Source: Meghimatium bilineatum (taxonomy: Eukaryota > Mollusca > Gastropoda > Stylommatophora > Philomycidae). Taken from it: a stretch of 64,000 nucleotides of DNA. The notes beneath the pieces were generated by a model, which saw only the letters and a program-made list of their open reading frames with translations, did not search any database and was not told the origin of the DNA. Shown piece after piece: positions 32,281 to 44,240 of this stretch (position 1 is its first letter; each line of letters begins with the position of its first letter). The position numbers were made by a program, and so were the translations under genes. The stretch is taken from NCBI GenBank assembly GCA_034231615.1, contig CM067322.1, positions 56,362,828 through 56,426,827 of the forward strand, given 5' to 3'.

Positions 32281-35139
32281 TTATTGTCAATATATGTTCT
32301 TGATTATTCTTAAATTTGTATTGTCAATATATGTTCTTGATTATTCTTAAATTTGTATTGTCAATATATGTTCTTGATTATTCTTAAATTTGTATTGTCA
32401 ATATATGTTCTTGATTATTCTTAAATTTGTATTGTCAATATATGTTCTTGATTATTCTTAAATTTGTATTGTCAATATATGTTCTTGATTATTCTTAAAT
32501 TTGTATTGTCAATATATGTTCTTGATTATTCTTAAATTTGTATTGTCAATATATGTTCTTGATTATTCTTAAATTTGTATTGTCAATATATGTTCTTGAT
32601 TATTCTTAAATTTGTATTGTCAATATATGTTCTTGATTATTCTTAAATTTGTATTGTCAATATATGTTCTTGATTATTCTTAAATTTGTATTGTCAATAT
32701 ATGTTCTTGATTATTCTTAAATTTGTATTGTCAATATATGTTCTTGATTATTCTTAAATTTGTATTGTCAATATATGTTCTTGATTATTCTTAAATTTGT
32801 ATTGTCAATATATGTTCTTGATTATTCTTAAATTTGTATTGTCAATATATGTTCTTGATTATTCTTAAATTTGTATTGTCAATATATGTTCTTGATTATT
32901 CTTAAATTTGTATTGTCAATATATGTTCTTGATTATTCTTAAATTTGTATTGTCAATATATGTTCTTGATTATTCTTAAATTTGTATTGTCAATATATGT
33001 TCTTGATTATTCTTAAATTTGTATTGTCAATATATGTTCTTGATTATTCTTAAATTTGTATTGTCAATATATGTTCTTGATTATTCTTAAATTTGTATTG
33101 TCAATATATGTTCTTGATTATTCTTAAATTTGTATTGTCAATATATGTTCTTGATTATTCTTAAATTTGTATTGTCAATATATGTTCTTGATTATTCTTA
33201 AATTTGTATTGTCAATATATGTTCTTGATTATTCTTAAATTTGTATTGTCAATATATGTTCTTGATTATTCTTAAATTTGTATTGTCAATATATGTTCTT
33301 GATTATTCTTAAATTTGTATTGTCAATATATGTTCTTGATTATTCTTACATTTGTATTGTCAATATATGTTCTTGATTATTCTTAAATTTGTATTGTCAA
33401 TATATGTTCTTGATTATTCTTAAATTTGTATTGTCAATATATGTTCTTGATTATTCTTAAATTTGTATTGTCAATATATGTTCTTGATTATTCTTAAATT
33501 TGTATTGTCAATATATGTTCTTGATTATTCTTAAATTTGTATTGTCAATATATGTTCTTGATTATTCTTAAATTTGTATTGTCAATATATGTTCTTGATT
33601 ATTCTTAAATTTGTATTGTCAATATATGTTCTTGATTATTCTTAAATTTGTATTGTCAATATATGTTCTTGATTATTCTTAAATTTGTATTGTCAATATA
33701 TGTTCTTGATTATTCTTAAATTTGTATTGTCAATATATGTTCTTGATTATTCTTAAATTTGTATTGTCAATATATGTTCTTGATTATTCTTAAATTTGTA
33801 TTGTCAATATATGTTCTTGATTATTCTTAAATTTGTATTGTCAATATATGTTCTTGATTATTCTTAAATTTGTATTGTCAATATATGTTCTTGATTATTC
33901 TTAAATTTGTATTGTCAATATATGTTCTTGATTATTCTTAAATTTGTATTGTCAATATATGTTCTTGATTATTCTTAAATTTGTATTGTCAATATATGTT
34001 CTTGATTATTCTTAAATTTGTATTGTCAATATATGTTCTTGATTATTCTTAAATTTGTATTGTCAATATATGTTCTTGATTATTCTTAAATTTGTATTGT
34101 CAATATATGTTCTTGATTATTCTTAAATTTGTATTGTCAATATATGTTCTTGATTATTCTTAAATTTGTATTGTCAATATATGTTCTTGATTATTCTTAA
34201 ATTTGTATTGTCAATATATGTTCTTGATTATTCTTAAATTTGTATTGTCAATATATGTTCTTGATTATTCTTAAATTTGTATTGTCAATATATGTTCTTG
34301 ATTATTCTTAAATTTGTATTGTCAATATATGTTCTTGATTATTCTTAAATTTGTATTGTCAATATATGTTCTTGATTATTCTTAAATTTGTATTGTCAAT
34401 ATATGTTCTTGATTATTCTTAAATTTGTATTGTCAATATATGTTCTTGATTATTCTTACATTTGTATTGTCAATATATGTTCTTGATTATTCTTAAATTT
34501 GTATTGTCAATATATGTTCTTGATTATTCTTAAATTTGTATTGTCAATATATGTTCTTGATTATTCTTAAATTTGTATTGTCAATATATGTTCTTGATTA
34601 TTCTTAAATTTGTATTGTCAATATATGTTCTTGATTATTCTTAAATTTGTATTGTCAATATATGTTCTTGATTATTCTTAAATTTGTATTGTCAATATAT
34701 GTTCTTGATTATTCTTAAATTTGTATTGTCAATATATGTTCTTGATTATTCTTAAATTTGTATTGTCAATATATGTTCTTGATTATTCTTAAATTTGTAT
34801 TGTCAATATATGTTCTTGATTATTCTTAAATTTGTATTGTCAATATATGTTCTTGATTATTCTTAAATTTGTATTGTCAATATATGTTCTTGATTATTCT
34901 TAAATTTGTATTGTCAATATATGTTCTTGATTATTCTTAAATTTGTATTGTCAATATATGTTCTTGATTATTCTTAAATTTGTATTGTCAATATATGTTC
35001 TTGATTATTCTTAAATTTGTATTGTCAATATATGTTCTTGATTATTCTTAAATTTGTATTGTCAATATATGTTCTTGATTATTCTTAAATTTGTATTGTC
35101 AATATATGTTCTTGATTATTCTTACATTTGTATTGTCAA
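32281..35139. repeat. 37-bp satellite, about 77 nearly identical copies
   Basis: TTGTATTGTCAATATATGTT plus CTTGATTATTCTTAAAT, exact period 37 (checked at 32286 to 32323). The only variant I see is CTTACA for CTTAAA at about 33345, 34455 and 35121, spaced 1110 (30 units) and 666 (18 units). The last variant is in the terminal unit. Such homogeneity over 2.86 kb points to recent amplification or active homogenisation. The true copy number may be larger if assembly collapsed it. Confidence 0.97.
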
Positions 35140-35184
35140 TGATCTTATTTTATAACGTGAATAACTTTACACTATGTTTAACGT

Positions 35185-36090
35185 ATTTGTCTATTCTCTG
35201 TTGTCTTTCCACGGGTGGATGCTTGATGATATCACCCACACCTTCCGTTAAGCGTAGGGATGGGAGCTGTAAGTGTCTGTTCTAAGCCAGATGTGAGGGG
35301 GGGGGGTGGGTCGTGTTGAATCCATGTTTTTGGAGTGTTGTCGTGATGCTATCAATCCATCTCTTTCTTGGTTTACCCTTGTTTCTGTATCCAATTGATC
35401 GTTTGCTATAAGCTTTCAGTTGTATTTGGCTTGTGTCCATTCTCACAAGTTGACCAAACCATTTTCTCTGCTGACGTTCTATATATTCGATACAAGACAG
35501 TATTCCTACTCTTCTTCTGATATCGTCATTTCTTATTCTGTCTATTTTGGTGACCGTAGCAGCTTTTCTCAAACACTTCATCTCACATGTGATGATTTTT
35601 CTCTGCTGTGAGGTTGTTAAAGACCATGTTTGACACTAGTAGCAAAGTGTTGGTATGAAAATTGTAGATATTATTTCTCTCTTTATATCCATATTGATCT
35701 TTACATGCAGGAGTAATGGTGAAAGCTTATATTTCACTGCGCGTTCCTTCTGGCATATATATTCTATTGCTCTGTCTAGTTTTTCCATTTTCAGAAAATA
35801 CACTTATAATATATTTGAATTTTTTGTTTGTTTCACTGTTGAGTCATCTATTGTATTATCTATTGTTGTTGATAACTAGCTGATTTTCATAACTTCCGTC
35901 TTTTAATAGGCCTTTGCGTACCCCATAAAGTAAACGTATACATCTGTATTTACTTCTAATGACTTCTCTGCTAGTGTTTCTTGAGATCTAAATGACATTG
36001 TTGGTACCTTTGTCAGTTCGCGAATCCACACTGTTCCTGACTAATTTCTGATTTTATTTTGTTTCTTACTCTTCTCTTAATAATTATCAG
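35185..36090 (-). mobile_element. LINE family A copy, minus strand, 3' and middle part
   Basis: The frame 35581-35282 encodes MKCLRKAATVTKIDRIRNDD, RRRVGILSCIEYIERQQRKW and a basic GKPRKRWIDSI. Further upstream (36090-35890) the minus strand reads RRVRNKIKSEISQEQCGFAN and YxCxRLLYGVRKG, which corresponds to the RT QCGF block and the motif A region. About 450 bp between them represent thumb sequence after an internal deletion. The 3' side keeps CTTAACGGAAGGTGTGGGTG and GACAACAGAGAATAGAC before 35185, and abuts the 37-bp satellite. Confidence 0.75.
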
Positions 36091-36103
36091 AGTTTTGTCA
36101 TTT

Positions 36104-36372
36104 CTTCTTCTTCTTCTTTCGTTCACTTGAAACATGTCTATATCTGTAATTCTGTCTCCTTAATAAAACTCACTGTCTTTTCCATTGTGTTTTGTGCGTG
36201 GCATCCTGATTATCTGTGCGCCTTTTGGCTGGATGCCTCCGTCTTCAGCACTCTGCTTACTTGGGCAGGACTATGGTCCTGCTCGAATGGGACTGCCCGA
36301 CCAGTCTTAGTTTCCAGCCCCTGATGGCTGAACTAAGCCCCATCACCACTGCAAGGTGCTGGCCTTGATGGG
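36104..36372 (-). mobile_element. SINE-like element, family S3, 269 bp, 14-bp TSD
   Basis: GAGTTTTGTCATTT occurs at both borders, 36090-36103 and 36373-36386, an exact 14-bp target-site duplication. On the minus strand the insert starts CCCCATCAAGGCCAGCACCT, contains GGTCGGGCAGTCCCATTCGA, GGACCATAGTCCTGCCC and GGAGGCATCCAGCCAAAAGG, and ends GAACGAAAGAAGAAG plus GAA repeats. It is higher in G+C than the LINE it interrupts. It may be a SINE or an internally deleted LINE whose 5' region is kept. Confidence 0.85.
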
Positions 36373-36386
36373 GAGTTTTGTCATTT

Positions 36387-36765
36387 GATTCATGATGCTG
36401 GATGTTTGGTGTCTTACCTTTTAGAGGCCTCTACATTCTTTGGTAGAGTTAGAAATGTCGATCTCATTTAACTCATATGGTATGTAACCACTATTGTATG
36501 CATCATTCAATAACCTTATGATTTGGTCTACTTTAAAATCACGAAAAGCTTCTAATTCTACGAGCAGTACATTATCTGAAACTGGGGCTATGCCGTTCTT
36601 CGTATGTCTTAAGGCATATCTCACTTATACTTCGAGGATTGATTTTATCACACAAGTATTTTGTATATTTATATCTGGTCAGTTGTCATCGTATAGTTCG
36701 CTGATTTATTCCGTCCATTTCATCTTTGCATTGCGATTTCTCATCCCATTAATTATTACATAGCC
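36387..36765 (-). mobile_element. LINE family A copy, minus strand, RT N-terminal part
   Basis: The frame 36624-36421 encodes MRYALRHTKNGIAPVSDNVL, LVELEAF, IIRLLNDAYNSGYIPYEL and the start of the next motif, matching the RT block A(L)KxxKAPGxDxI...GxIPxE. Together with 35185-36090 it forms one element split by the S3 insertion. Confidence 0.75.
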
Positions 36766-36783
36766 AGTCTTAGATTTTAACAT

Positions 36784-37115
36784 CATGTCTGTAACTGTGT
36801 GAGTTCTTGATCCTGTCTGTAACTGTGAGTTCTTGATCCTGTCTGTAACTGTGTGAGTTCTTGATCCTGTCTGTAACTGTGTGAGTTCTTGATCCTGTCT
36901 GTAACTGTGTGAGTTCTTGATCCTGTCTGTAACTGTGAGTTCATGATCATGTCTGTAACTGTGTGAGTTTCTGATCCTGTCTGTAACTGTGTGAGTTCAT
37001 GATCCTGTCTGTAACTGTGTGAGTTCATGATCCTGTCTGTAACTGTGAGTTCGTGATCCTGTCTGTAACTATGTGAGTTCTTGATCCTTCCTGTAACTGT
37101 GCCATTGATCCTGTT
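36784..37115. repeat. 26/28-bp tandem array, about 12 copies
   Basis: CTGTCTGTAACTGTGTGAGT plus TCTTGATC (28 bp) alternates irregularly with a version lacking one TG pair (26 bp). The minus-strand frame 36783-37256 is repeat-derived. Confidence 0.9.
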
Positions 37116-37999
37116 TGCTAATTTATTTGCAGTATGCAGTAATTTTGTTTCCTGTTTTTGTTCTGTATTTGAAATAAGACAAATCCACATAATCGACGAT
37201 TCGGCTACAAATAATTTATCAAGATGATGCAACCAAACGCAAATAACTTGAAACAAAACTGAACTAAACTAGGAAAGTGCCCAAATGTAGATATGTATGT
37301 TTCCATGTAGGAGATTTAGACAATCCTGAAGTAGAACTTATTTAAAAAAAACGCAAATTTCACGTTACATGTTGGGATAGATTGGTAGACACGGTAAATA
37401 TGGAAATAATGTATTAAAAGTAACATTCAAAGATAAATGGACAATTAAATAACCAAAGTAAAAACTTACTGGATTCTAAGTGAAATATCCCAAACCTAAA
37501 ACACGACATGCCATCATGTCGAAATCGTGGGAGGAATTAGGTAGAAATATTCGCTAGACCAAGATGACAAGGAATTTGATAAATGTGAATATTTCATGTC
37601 CATTTCTATAACTGTAGCTTTGTCTACAAACAGATAATTGAGTAGTTACACGTTTTCTCTAGCAGACATAAATAATAATTCTGAAATATGAACATCCGTA
37701 TCTGGCTCAAGAATATCCTAACAAATGACAAGTTCAAATTGTAAGATTACTTCAAAGCCTGCTGGCAAGATACAAATGGCTCAGACTGATCAATTTGTCA
37801 ATTTTTTTTTATCTGGATGTCAAATTTCTTTTGAATGTCACAAGCATTCTGTATATTCCTGGAATTTTTAACACCAACAAATCATTCTGGTCTGTTTTCA
37901 AGAATACAGAACATTCTAGTCTGTTCCCGAGTACACAGTAGAATACAGAACATTCTTGATGGATAATTAATTTTTAAGGAATAGAGGATTGCAAGTAGT
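37116..37999. other. No recognisable feature
   Basis: A+T-rich. ATACAGAACATTCT is repeated at about 37904 and 37953; otherwise nothing supported. Confidence 0.4.
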
Positions 38000-38215
38000 G
38001 CCAAAATTGAGAATAAATAAATAAATATGGGTAGGGTAGTAGATCAACAACTAAATCAATATCTAAGAAAAGAATTAAAGATGCCAAAACAAAAGCTTGG
38101 CTAGATTATGGCGAATCACTAAATACGGAGTTCAAACATGCACCAAAGAAATTCTACAAGAAAATTAAGAACATGAGATACAGGGAAGAGAAATATTAGC
38201 CAGAAGAAATCATAA

Positions 38216-38851
38216 ATGTTGAAAATGGAAAAACAATCAATGACCCGAATAGAATCATGGACAGGTGTCAACAGTATTTTTAAACAACTGCTAAATCTTA
38301 AAGAATATGGGGACGACAAGATGGAACACGATGTAAAGGAAGAATTAGAACCAAGCATATCTAGACAGGATATAGAAAATGCAATACAAACAGCTCCACA
38401 AAACAAAGCCCCAAGACCCAACAACATACAAGTGGAATTAATCAAAACAGTAGCAGATACAGGGATAAGAAGACTGCACAGGCTGCTTAACATAATATGG
38501 AATACACAAGAAGCACAAGAAGACTGGAAAAACGCTGTAATAATACCTATGTGGAAGAAAAATTGCAGCAAAAGAGATTGTACAAAATACAGAGGTACTT
38601 CATTTGTTTGCCACACTGGAACAATTTTCAATAGAATTCTAGAAAGAAGATTACGAGCATTCATCGAACCACAGCTTAACAACACTCAGATGAGATTTCG
38701 TAAGAACAAGAGTTGTACAGATGCAATCTTTACGTTCAGACAACTGAAAAAAACAACGGAAAACAACCAAGAAATGTATAACAGGTTTGTCGACCAAGAA
38801 AAAAGTATTCGGCAGAGTAGACAGGTAACAACTATGGAAAGTACTATATAA
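38216..38851 (+). pseudogene. Reverse transcriptase fragment of LINE family D
   Basis: 211 residues. Residues about 44-85 (RQDIENAIQTAPQNKAPRPN, NIQVELIK) correspond to the KAPGxDxIxxE(L)I block, with G replaced by R in this copy. Residues about 105-130 give DWKNAVIIPMWKKN and TKYRGTSF (normally YRGISLL). Residues about 155-170 (NNTQMRFRKNKSCTDAIFTF) are the QxGFRxxRSTxDxIF block. At the end RFVDQEKSIRQSR is motif A (FxDxxKAFDxV) disrupted by frameshift. A second copy of the MRFRKNKSC segment lies inverted at 39962-40175. Confidence 0.8.
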
Positions 38852-38996
38852 ATACGGAATCCCACACTTAATCAACCTGCGTAGGAGTAGTTACACAGGA
38901 AGTCAATGTGCAATTAGAACGAGTCCTGGTCATTTAGGCAAATTCCACATACACTGTGGAGTGCGACAAGGATGCGTCGTATCTCTCCTGTTATTC

Positions 38997-39108
<112 letters not shown>

Positions 39109-39961
39109 GATTGTATATGTAAAATTGCCAACACCAATAAAGAAGACAACATAAAAAACCTCCTGAGCGAACTTATTTTAGTAGATGATGAAGCAATAAT
39201 ATAAACATCAGAAGAACAATTACAACAACATATAAATAGACTGCACACTACTTGTAGAGACTTTAACATGAAGATAAATATAGAAAAAGCGAGATACTGT
39301 ACATCGCAAAAACAGAAAGAAACACTACTATTTTCATCGATGACCAACAACTTATACAGGTGAAAGAATTTACTTATCTTGGAAGTATCATATCATCAAA
39401 AAAGAAAAATAAATACAAAAGAATTCCAACACAGATACAATAGAGCTTACCAGATCTTAGGATAGATGTTTCATATTTTCAAAAACAAGCATGTAAACAT
39501 AAATACTAAAACTTCACTACATAAAACGATCACCATACCATCACTGTGCTACCAATGTTAAACTTGGACACTAACTACAAAAGACAAAAGAAACTTGTTA
39601 CAACAGAAATGACCTGTCTACATAGAATTCTTGGAGTAACAATAAGAGACAGAATCAGAAATTAAAACATCAGACGACTAACAAACACATTACCAATCCT
39701 GGATTACATAAGAAGACAGCAGATTAATTGGTTTTTACACACTTCCAGACTACCATAAGATAGTGCCCCTCAAAAATTGTTACTATACAGACACGATGGA
39801 TACAAAACCAGGCGCAGACCATGCAAAAGATGGAGTACAGAAAAAAAAAAGAATCAACGAAAACAAATATATATGAGGCACACAAAAAGGCCATCTCTAG
39901 AGCACTCTTCTACCCTTGACGCTGCAAGGCATAAAGGGGTATAAAGCGGGGAAAAAAAAAG

Positions 39962-40175
39962 AATAAGGTCGTAGATATGAAAGAGTCTACTCTGCCGAAT
40001 GTTTTTTTTTCTTGGTCGAAAAACCCGGTATTCAGTTCTTGGTTGTTTTCTGTTGTTTCTTTCAGTTGTCTGAACGTAAAAATTTCATCTTTGCAGCTCT
40101 TGTTCTTACGACATCCCATCTGAGTGTTGTTAAGCTGTGGTTAGATGAATTCTCGTAATCTGATTTCTTTTGATA
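39962..40175 (-). mobile_element. LINE family D fragment, inverted
   Basis: The minus strand encodes MGCRKNKSCKDEIFTFRQLK, then ETTENNQELNTGFFDQEKK, clearly homologous to the 38690-38810 segment on the plus strand. It starts immediately beyond the 3' end of the plus-strand copy, so the two are tail to tail or rearranged. Confidence 0.75.
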
Positions 40176-40970
40176 AAAACATAAGATCAAATTCTTTCCG
40201 GTGGATAAAATACAAAAACACATGTAGCCAAGTCTGATGACAGTATGCACCCATATAGTGTTGCTATCGTTTTTTTGGAATTCGTTGTTAACCTGTGCTC
40301 TTCATTGATCAATGATATACCTAAGGGTGATGTGATCAGCATCTCGCCCACCACTTTTACATTCCTATAACAACGTGACGCAGAAAAAATCCCGTAGGTG
40401 TATCCTTATATCTAGAGACCCATGGTCTAACTGTTACGAGATGTAGTCTGTAGGGAGATATCGCTTATCTGAAATGTAATCTGGATGGGGAAAGCGTTTA
40501 TCTGTGAATAGTAAATAGCAATCTTGGGTAAAACATAATTGATTGCTAGCAAAGACAAGCCTGGTTCATTGTGATGTAGTAGCGACAGTTAAGATACATC
40601 TAATGATGTGGTATGTTACAGCTGACATGATAATGAAAGTTTAGCGTTTTCCCCTGCTTGCAAACATCTCTATATAACATGCGTCTGTATAAATTAGAGC
40701 AGTCAGCAAGTACGATTGTGCAACTTTGGTAAGTTAGCACATGGAATTGCGTAACTTTGATTATTCAGCACATACAACTGTGTAGTTTTAATCAACATAA
40801 ACGACTTTATAATTCATTACTAAGAATACGTGCGTATGACGAAATGAATTGTAATGTCTTATATCTCAATCACTACCTATTTAAAACAATAAAAGTTATA
40901 GTTGAATGAATTTAAGGTGATATTTTCTGTAATGGAGGTTCGCAGACAAATTCCTGTTATTACCTAATTA
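40176..40970. other. Unassigned sequence
   Basis: Weak ~33-bp word repetition occurs at 40720-40830 (GTAACTTTGATTATTCAGCA and similar). No other feature can be supported. Confidence 0.35.
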
Positions 40971-40974
40971 CAGA

Positions 40975-41635
40975 ACTTGAGGAGATCAACGCACAGATAG
41001 GAAAAGCGTTTATAAATTTGGATGCCTGGAAGGGAGACTGTGGAGTGTAAAAGAACTCATAATTGGCTTATAAGACCAAAATAATAATATAGCAATACTG
41101 TCTGCTAAGCGTATTGCTGTATGGGTCGGAAACATGGACATTTTACTAAATTCTCGAAAAGAGGTAGAATACGTTTTATATGTGGTTTCTTCAAAAAATA
41201 TTGAACATGAATGAGATGGCAAGATAAGGTTACTAACATATAGGGCCTAAGAGTCTTGCAGCTATCAAAGACAATCTCTATACTCGACTCTCAGGCACAG
41301 ACATATGCCTTGATCATGTGGAAAGAATGAGAAACGATCGCATTTCTGAGGAAATTCTCTAGACCGAGCTCTCATCTGGTGAACGACAAATGAGAAGACT
41401 AAATATGAGGTATAAGGACATCTGAAAAACAGCTTTGAACGATTTTTGACCAATCCAAATTTTTGGGAAAATTGTCTGGTGATCCGATAGCATGAGAGTA
41501 CAGCGGTATATATGCATCCAATCATCTGAGGTAGTCCTGAATGAGAAGTCTGAAGACATGCGACGCAGACTGAATGTATCTGCAGCAGTGATCACAGACT
41601 TGTTATGTATAATCTGTTCTCCCCTTGCGGATCAA
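40975..41635 (+). mobile_element. LINE C-terminal fragment, family E
   Basis: In broken frames: LEEINAQIGKAFINLDAWK, LSVLLYGSETWTFY, ILNMNEMARQ, LAAIKDNLYTRLSG, VERMRNDRI, then ELSSGERQMRRLNMRYKDI near 41370-41425. The last matches the GELxxGxRxxGRPKLRYKDV signature near the C-terminus of a widespread LINE type. Highly decayed with several stops; boundaries uncertain. Confidence 0.65.
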
Positions 41636-41689
41636 AAATACAACAAAAATCAGTCACATAGGAGGCTGCAATTTGAGGGCTTCGTTATT

Positions 41690-41945
41690 ATAAGCAAATT
41701 TTATAATGACATGCTTGCTATCGTTTATGAAGACGTACAGGATCAACTTGTATAAATGCTTGCTTCCTGTCCGCTTATGAAGCAGTACAAAGTCAAACTT
41801 TTCTAATGGCTTTGCTTCCTGCCCGTTTATGAAGACGTACAAGGTTAACTTTTATAATGGCTTGCTTCTTGTCCGTTTATGAAGATATAGAAGACCAACT
41901 TTTATAATGGCTTGATGACCGTCTATGAAGACACACAAAGTCATT
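41690..41945. repeat. Degenerate ~54-62 bp tandem repeat
   Basis: Words ATAATGGCTTGCTTCCTGTC, CGTTTATGAAGACGTAC and AACTTTTATAATG recur five times with indels. Confidence 0.7.
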
Positions 41946-42104
41946 ACATGATATCACATAAATTGATACAATATAATATATCAATAGCGAAGGGATCTAT
42001 ATTTGTCCTCTATATAAACGTGTTGTTATATTTTAAACTCCAATGGATTGGTATAGGTTTGTGAGAAAATTGCTACAGATTATCATACCAAGCATATGTA
42101 CTAA

Positions 42105-42335
42105 CTGTAGCAAAACTGAAATCCAAGATGCAAAGTTTGGAACAGGGTAATGAGATTTTGTTAACCACTGGAAACATACATAAAAACACACATATCGACG
42201 TTTCGACATATGATCTCCATAAAGACTACATGCACAACAAAAAATGATGAGTAATGATGAATTGTATGTGTTATTATGGCCGCTGCCAGTGATTAGTAAA
42301 AATTAATTACCCTGCTCCATGTGATACCAAACATA
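42105..42335 (-). mobile_element. Dispersed element with hammerhead-like GAAACGTC core
   Basis: On the minus strand: AAAATTAATTTTTACTAATC..., TCTTTATGGAGATCATATGT, CGAAACGTCGATATGTGTGT, TTCCAGTGGTTAACAAAATC, TCATTACCCTG. Relatives lie at 10655-10805 and 26664-26800. The order of a short GAT/GTC stem, GAAAC and GTC resembles type I hammerhead ribozymes of Penelope-like retroelements, but the required CTGATGA reads TTTATGG, so it would be inactive. Confidence 0.4.
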
Positions 42336-42844
42336 TGGTAACTCTCTATGAATTGTATGCCCTTGGTGAAAAAGAAACCAGAGTTTTCATTGTGTAGCGT
42401 GCGTATTCATCTGAAAACCAATATGAATATATTATGAAGATAATTAAACCTTCACAAGCTAGACATGTCAAGCTTCCACCGAGTCTACAAGTACATAATA
42501 GATGACATGGAACAGAGTAGAGATATAGATATTTCAACTGATAGCTCCTGGTTATTAAACGTGTACTACTAATGGTGAGGATACACACCTATAACCCGGA
42601 GACATGAATCAAGTTTGATTATATCAGAGTTGATGATCATTACAAATAATGAAAGCAGCAGTTATGGTAATCAAGCCATCAGCACATTTACAGATATTAT
42701 TGTGTGGTTACTCGCGTTGATTGGTCGGTGCTTCTTATTTACCGGCAACACAACATTTATGCAATGTTACGAATGAAAAGAAGGGATCAATTAATGAAAG
42801 TGTCGAATTTGAAGGATTTGAATTTTTCATTGATCGTGCGTTTA
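42336..42844. other. No recognisable feature
   Basis: No coding or repeat structure that I can support. Confidence 0.35.
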
Positions 42845-43030
42845 AGGATTAACATGAATCTAATATAGTTAGTTTCTGAATAATATCGTCTTAACCTATC
42901 TCTGATGACAAAACGAAAGTAATATAGTTAGCTCTCCAACAATATCCCTGTTCACCTATCTCTGATGACAAAACGAAAGTAATATAGTTAGCTCTCCAAC
43001 AATATCCCTGTTAACCTATCTCTGATAAGC
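42845..43030. repeat. 60-bp tandem repeat, three copies
   Basis: TCTGATGACAAAACGAAAGT, then AATATAGTTAGCTCTCCAAC, then AATATCCCTGTTCACCTATC. The two right copies are nearly identical; the left one is diverged. Confidence 0.88.
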
Positions 43031-43084
43031 TTCTGTGATAGCTATTTAGACCCGTGAATATGGGTATTATAAAAAGACATAAAA

Positions 43085-43757
43085 AAGACAGAGACAATGA
43101 TGATATTAGGAAATACTATCCAACCAAATAGTAAAAAAAGTATTAAATGAGAAAAATTTAAAGCTGGTGAATCGTTTCAAATAATTAGGAACATCAATAA
43201 CTTCAGATGGTAAATGCAATACCGAAATTATAAGCAGAATAGGACAAGCAAAAGCAGCATTTCATAAAATTAAAAACATCATATGCAACAAGTCCATATC
43301 GATGGATACTAGAAAACGTGTCATCAAATGCTACATTGAACCATTGCTACTCTATGGAAGTGAAGCATGGACAATAATTAAGACATCACAAAAAATCATT
43401 TGAGGCAGCGGAAATGTGGTTTATTCGAAGAATGTTACGCATTCCTTGGACAGCAACGGTTACTAATGAAGAATGTTTTAAAAGGATGGATGTGAAAAGA
43501 TGCATTATTGATAATATAAGAAAAAGACAGTCAACATTTATTGGTCTCATAATAAGAAGAGGAGACATTGAGAATATATGACAACTGGAAAGATAGAAGG
43601 GAAAAGATCAAGGACATGACCCAGAGAAAAGATATTGGACAGTTTGACTAAATGGCTTCGATTGACGACACCTACAAAGATGATGACATATATTAGAGAT
43701 CGATGTACATGGAGAAATATGATCGCCAACGTCATTCGGCACGGCACTTGATGATAC
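43085..43757 (+). mobile_element. LINE family B, thumb to 3' terminus
   Basis: In shifting frames: TSITSDGKCNTEIISRIGQA, AFHKIKNIICNKSISM, RVIKCYIEPLLLYGSEAWTI, FEAAEMWFIRRMLRIPWTA, RMDVKRCIIDNIRKRQSTF, LTKWLRLTTPTKM, RDRCTWRNMIANVIRHGT, then TGATGA. It is the fullest family B copy and the reference for those at 9842-10290 and 15178-15408. The stop codon is part of the terminal TGATGA. 5'-truncated before the thumb; several frameshifts. Confidence 0.85.
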
Positions 43758-43859
43758 TATGGGTGTTGATAAATGTCATAGTTTTACAGTTACTTCTAAA
43801 GTTCTAAAGATGCTACACTAGAACTAGGAAAACCGTTATGACAATAACAAATGTATTGT

Positions 43860-44240
43860 ACGAAGATTTATAGTAAACAGAGTTTATGGTACGAAGAATT
43901 TATGGTACACAGAGTTTATGATACGAGGAATTTATGGTATGAAGAGTTTATGGTATAAAGTGTTTATGGTATGACAAGTGTATGGTACGGGGAGTTTATG
44001 TAATAAAGAATTTTTGGTATAGAGAGCTTATGGTATTATGATGAAATTGTGACATAAAGAATTTATGGTTCGAAGAGTTTATTTATTGTATGAAGATTTT
44101 GTGGTATGAAGAGTTTATGATACGGAGAGTTATGGATTTAAAATATGTTTATGGTATGAAGAGTTTATGGTATGAAGAGTTTATGGTATGACTTTAATCG
44201 TACGAAGAGCTTCTGGTACAAAGAGTTTATACCTATATTT
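43860..44240. repeat. Degenerate 16-20 bp tandem repeat
   Basis: GAGTTTATGGTATGAA, with variants GAATTTATGGTACGAA and AGTTTATGATACG, recurs about 20 times with indels. Confidence 0.8.

Noticed and set aside
36783..37256. 157-residue minus frame with repeated SHSYRQDHE-like words
   Set aside because: Produced by the 26/28-bp array; frame changes with unit length.
39960..40180. Twin-priming inversion of the family D LINE
   Set aside because: The inverted piece duplicates sequence already present in the plus-strand part, whereas twin priming would place upstream sequence there.
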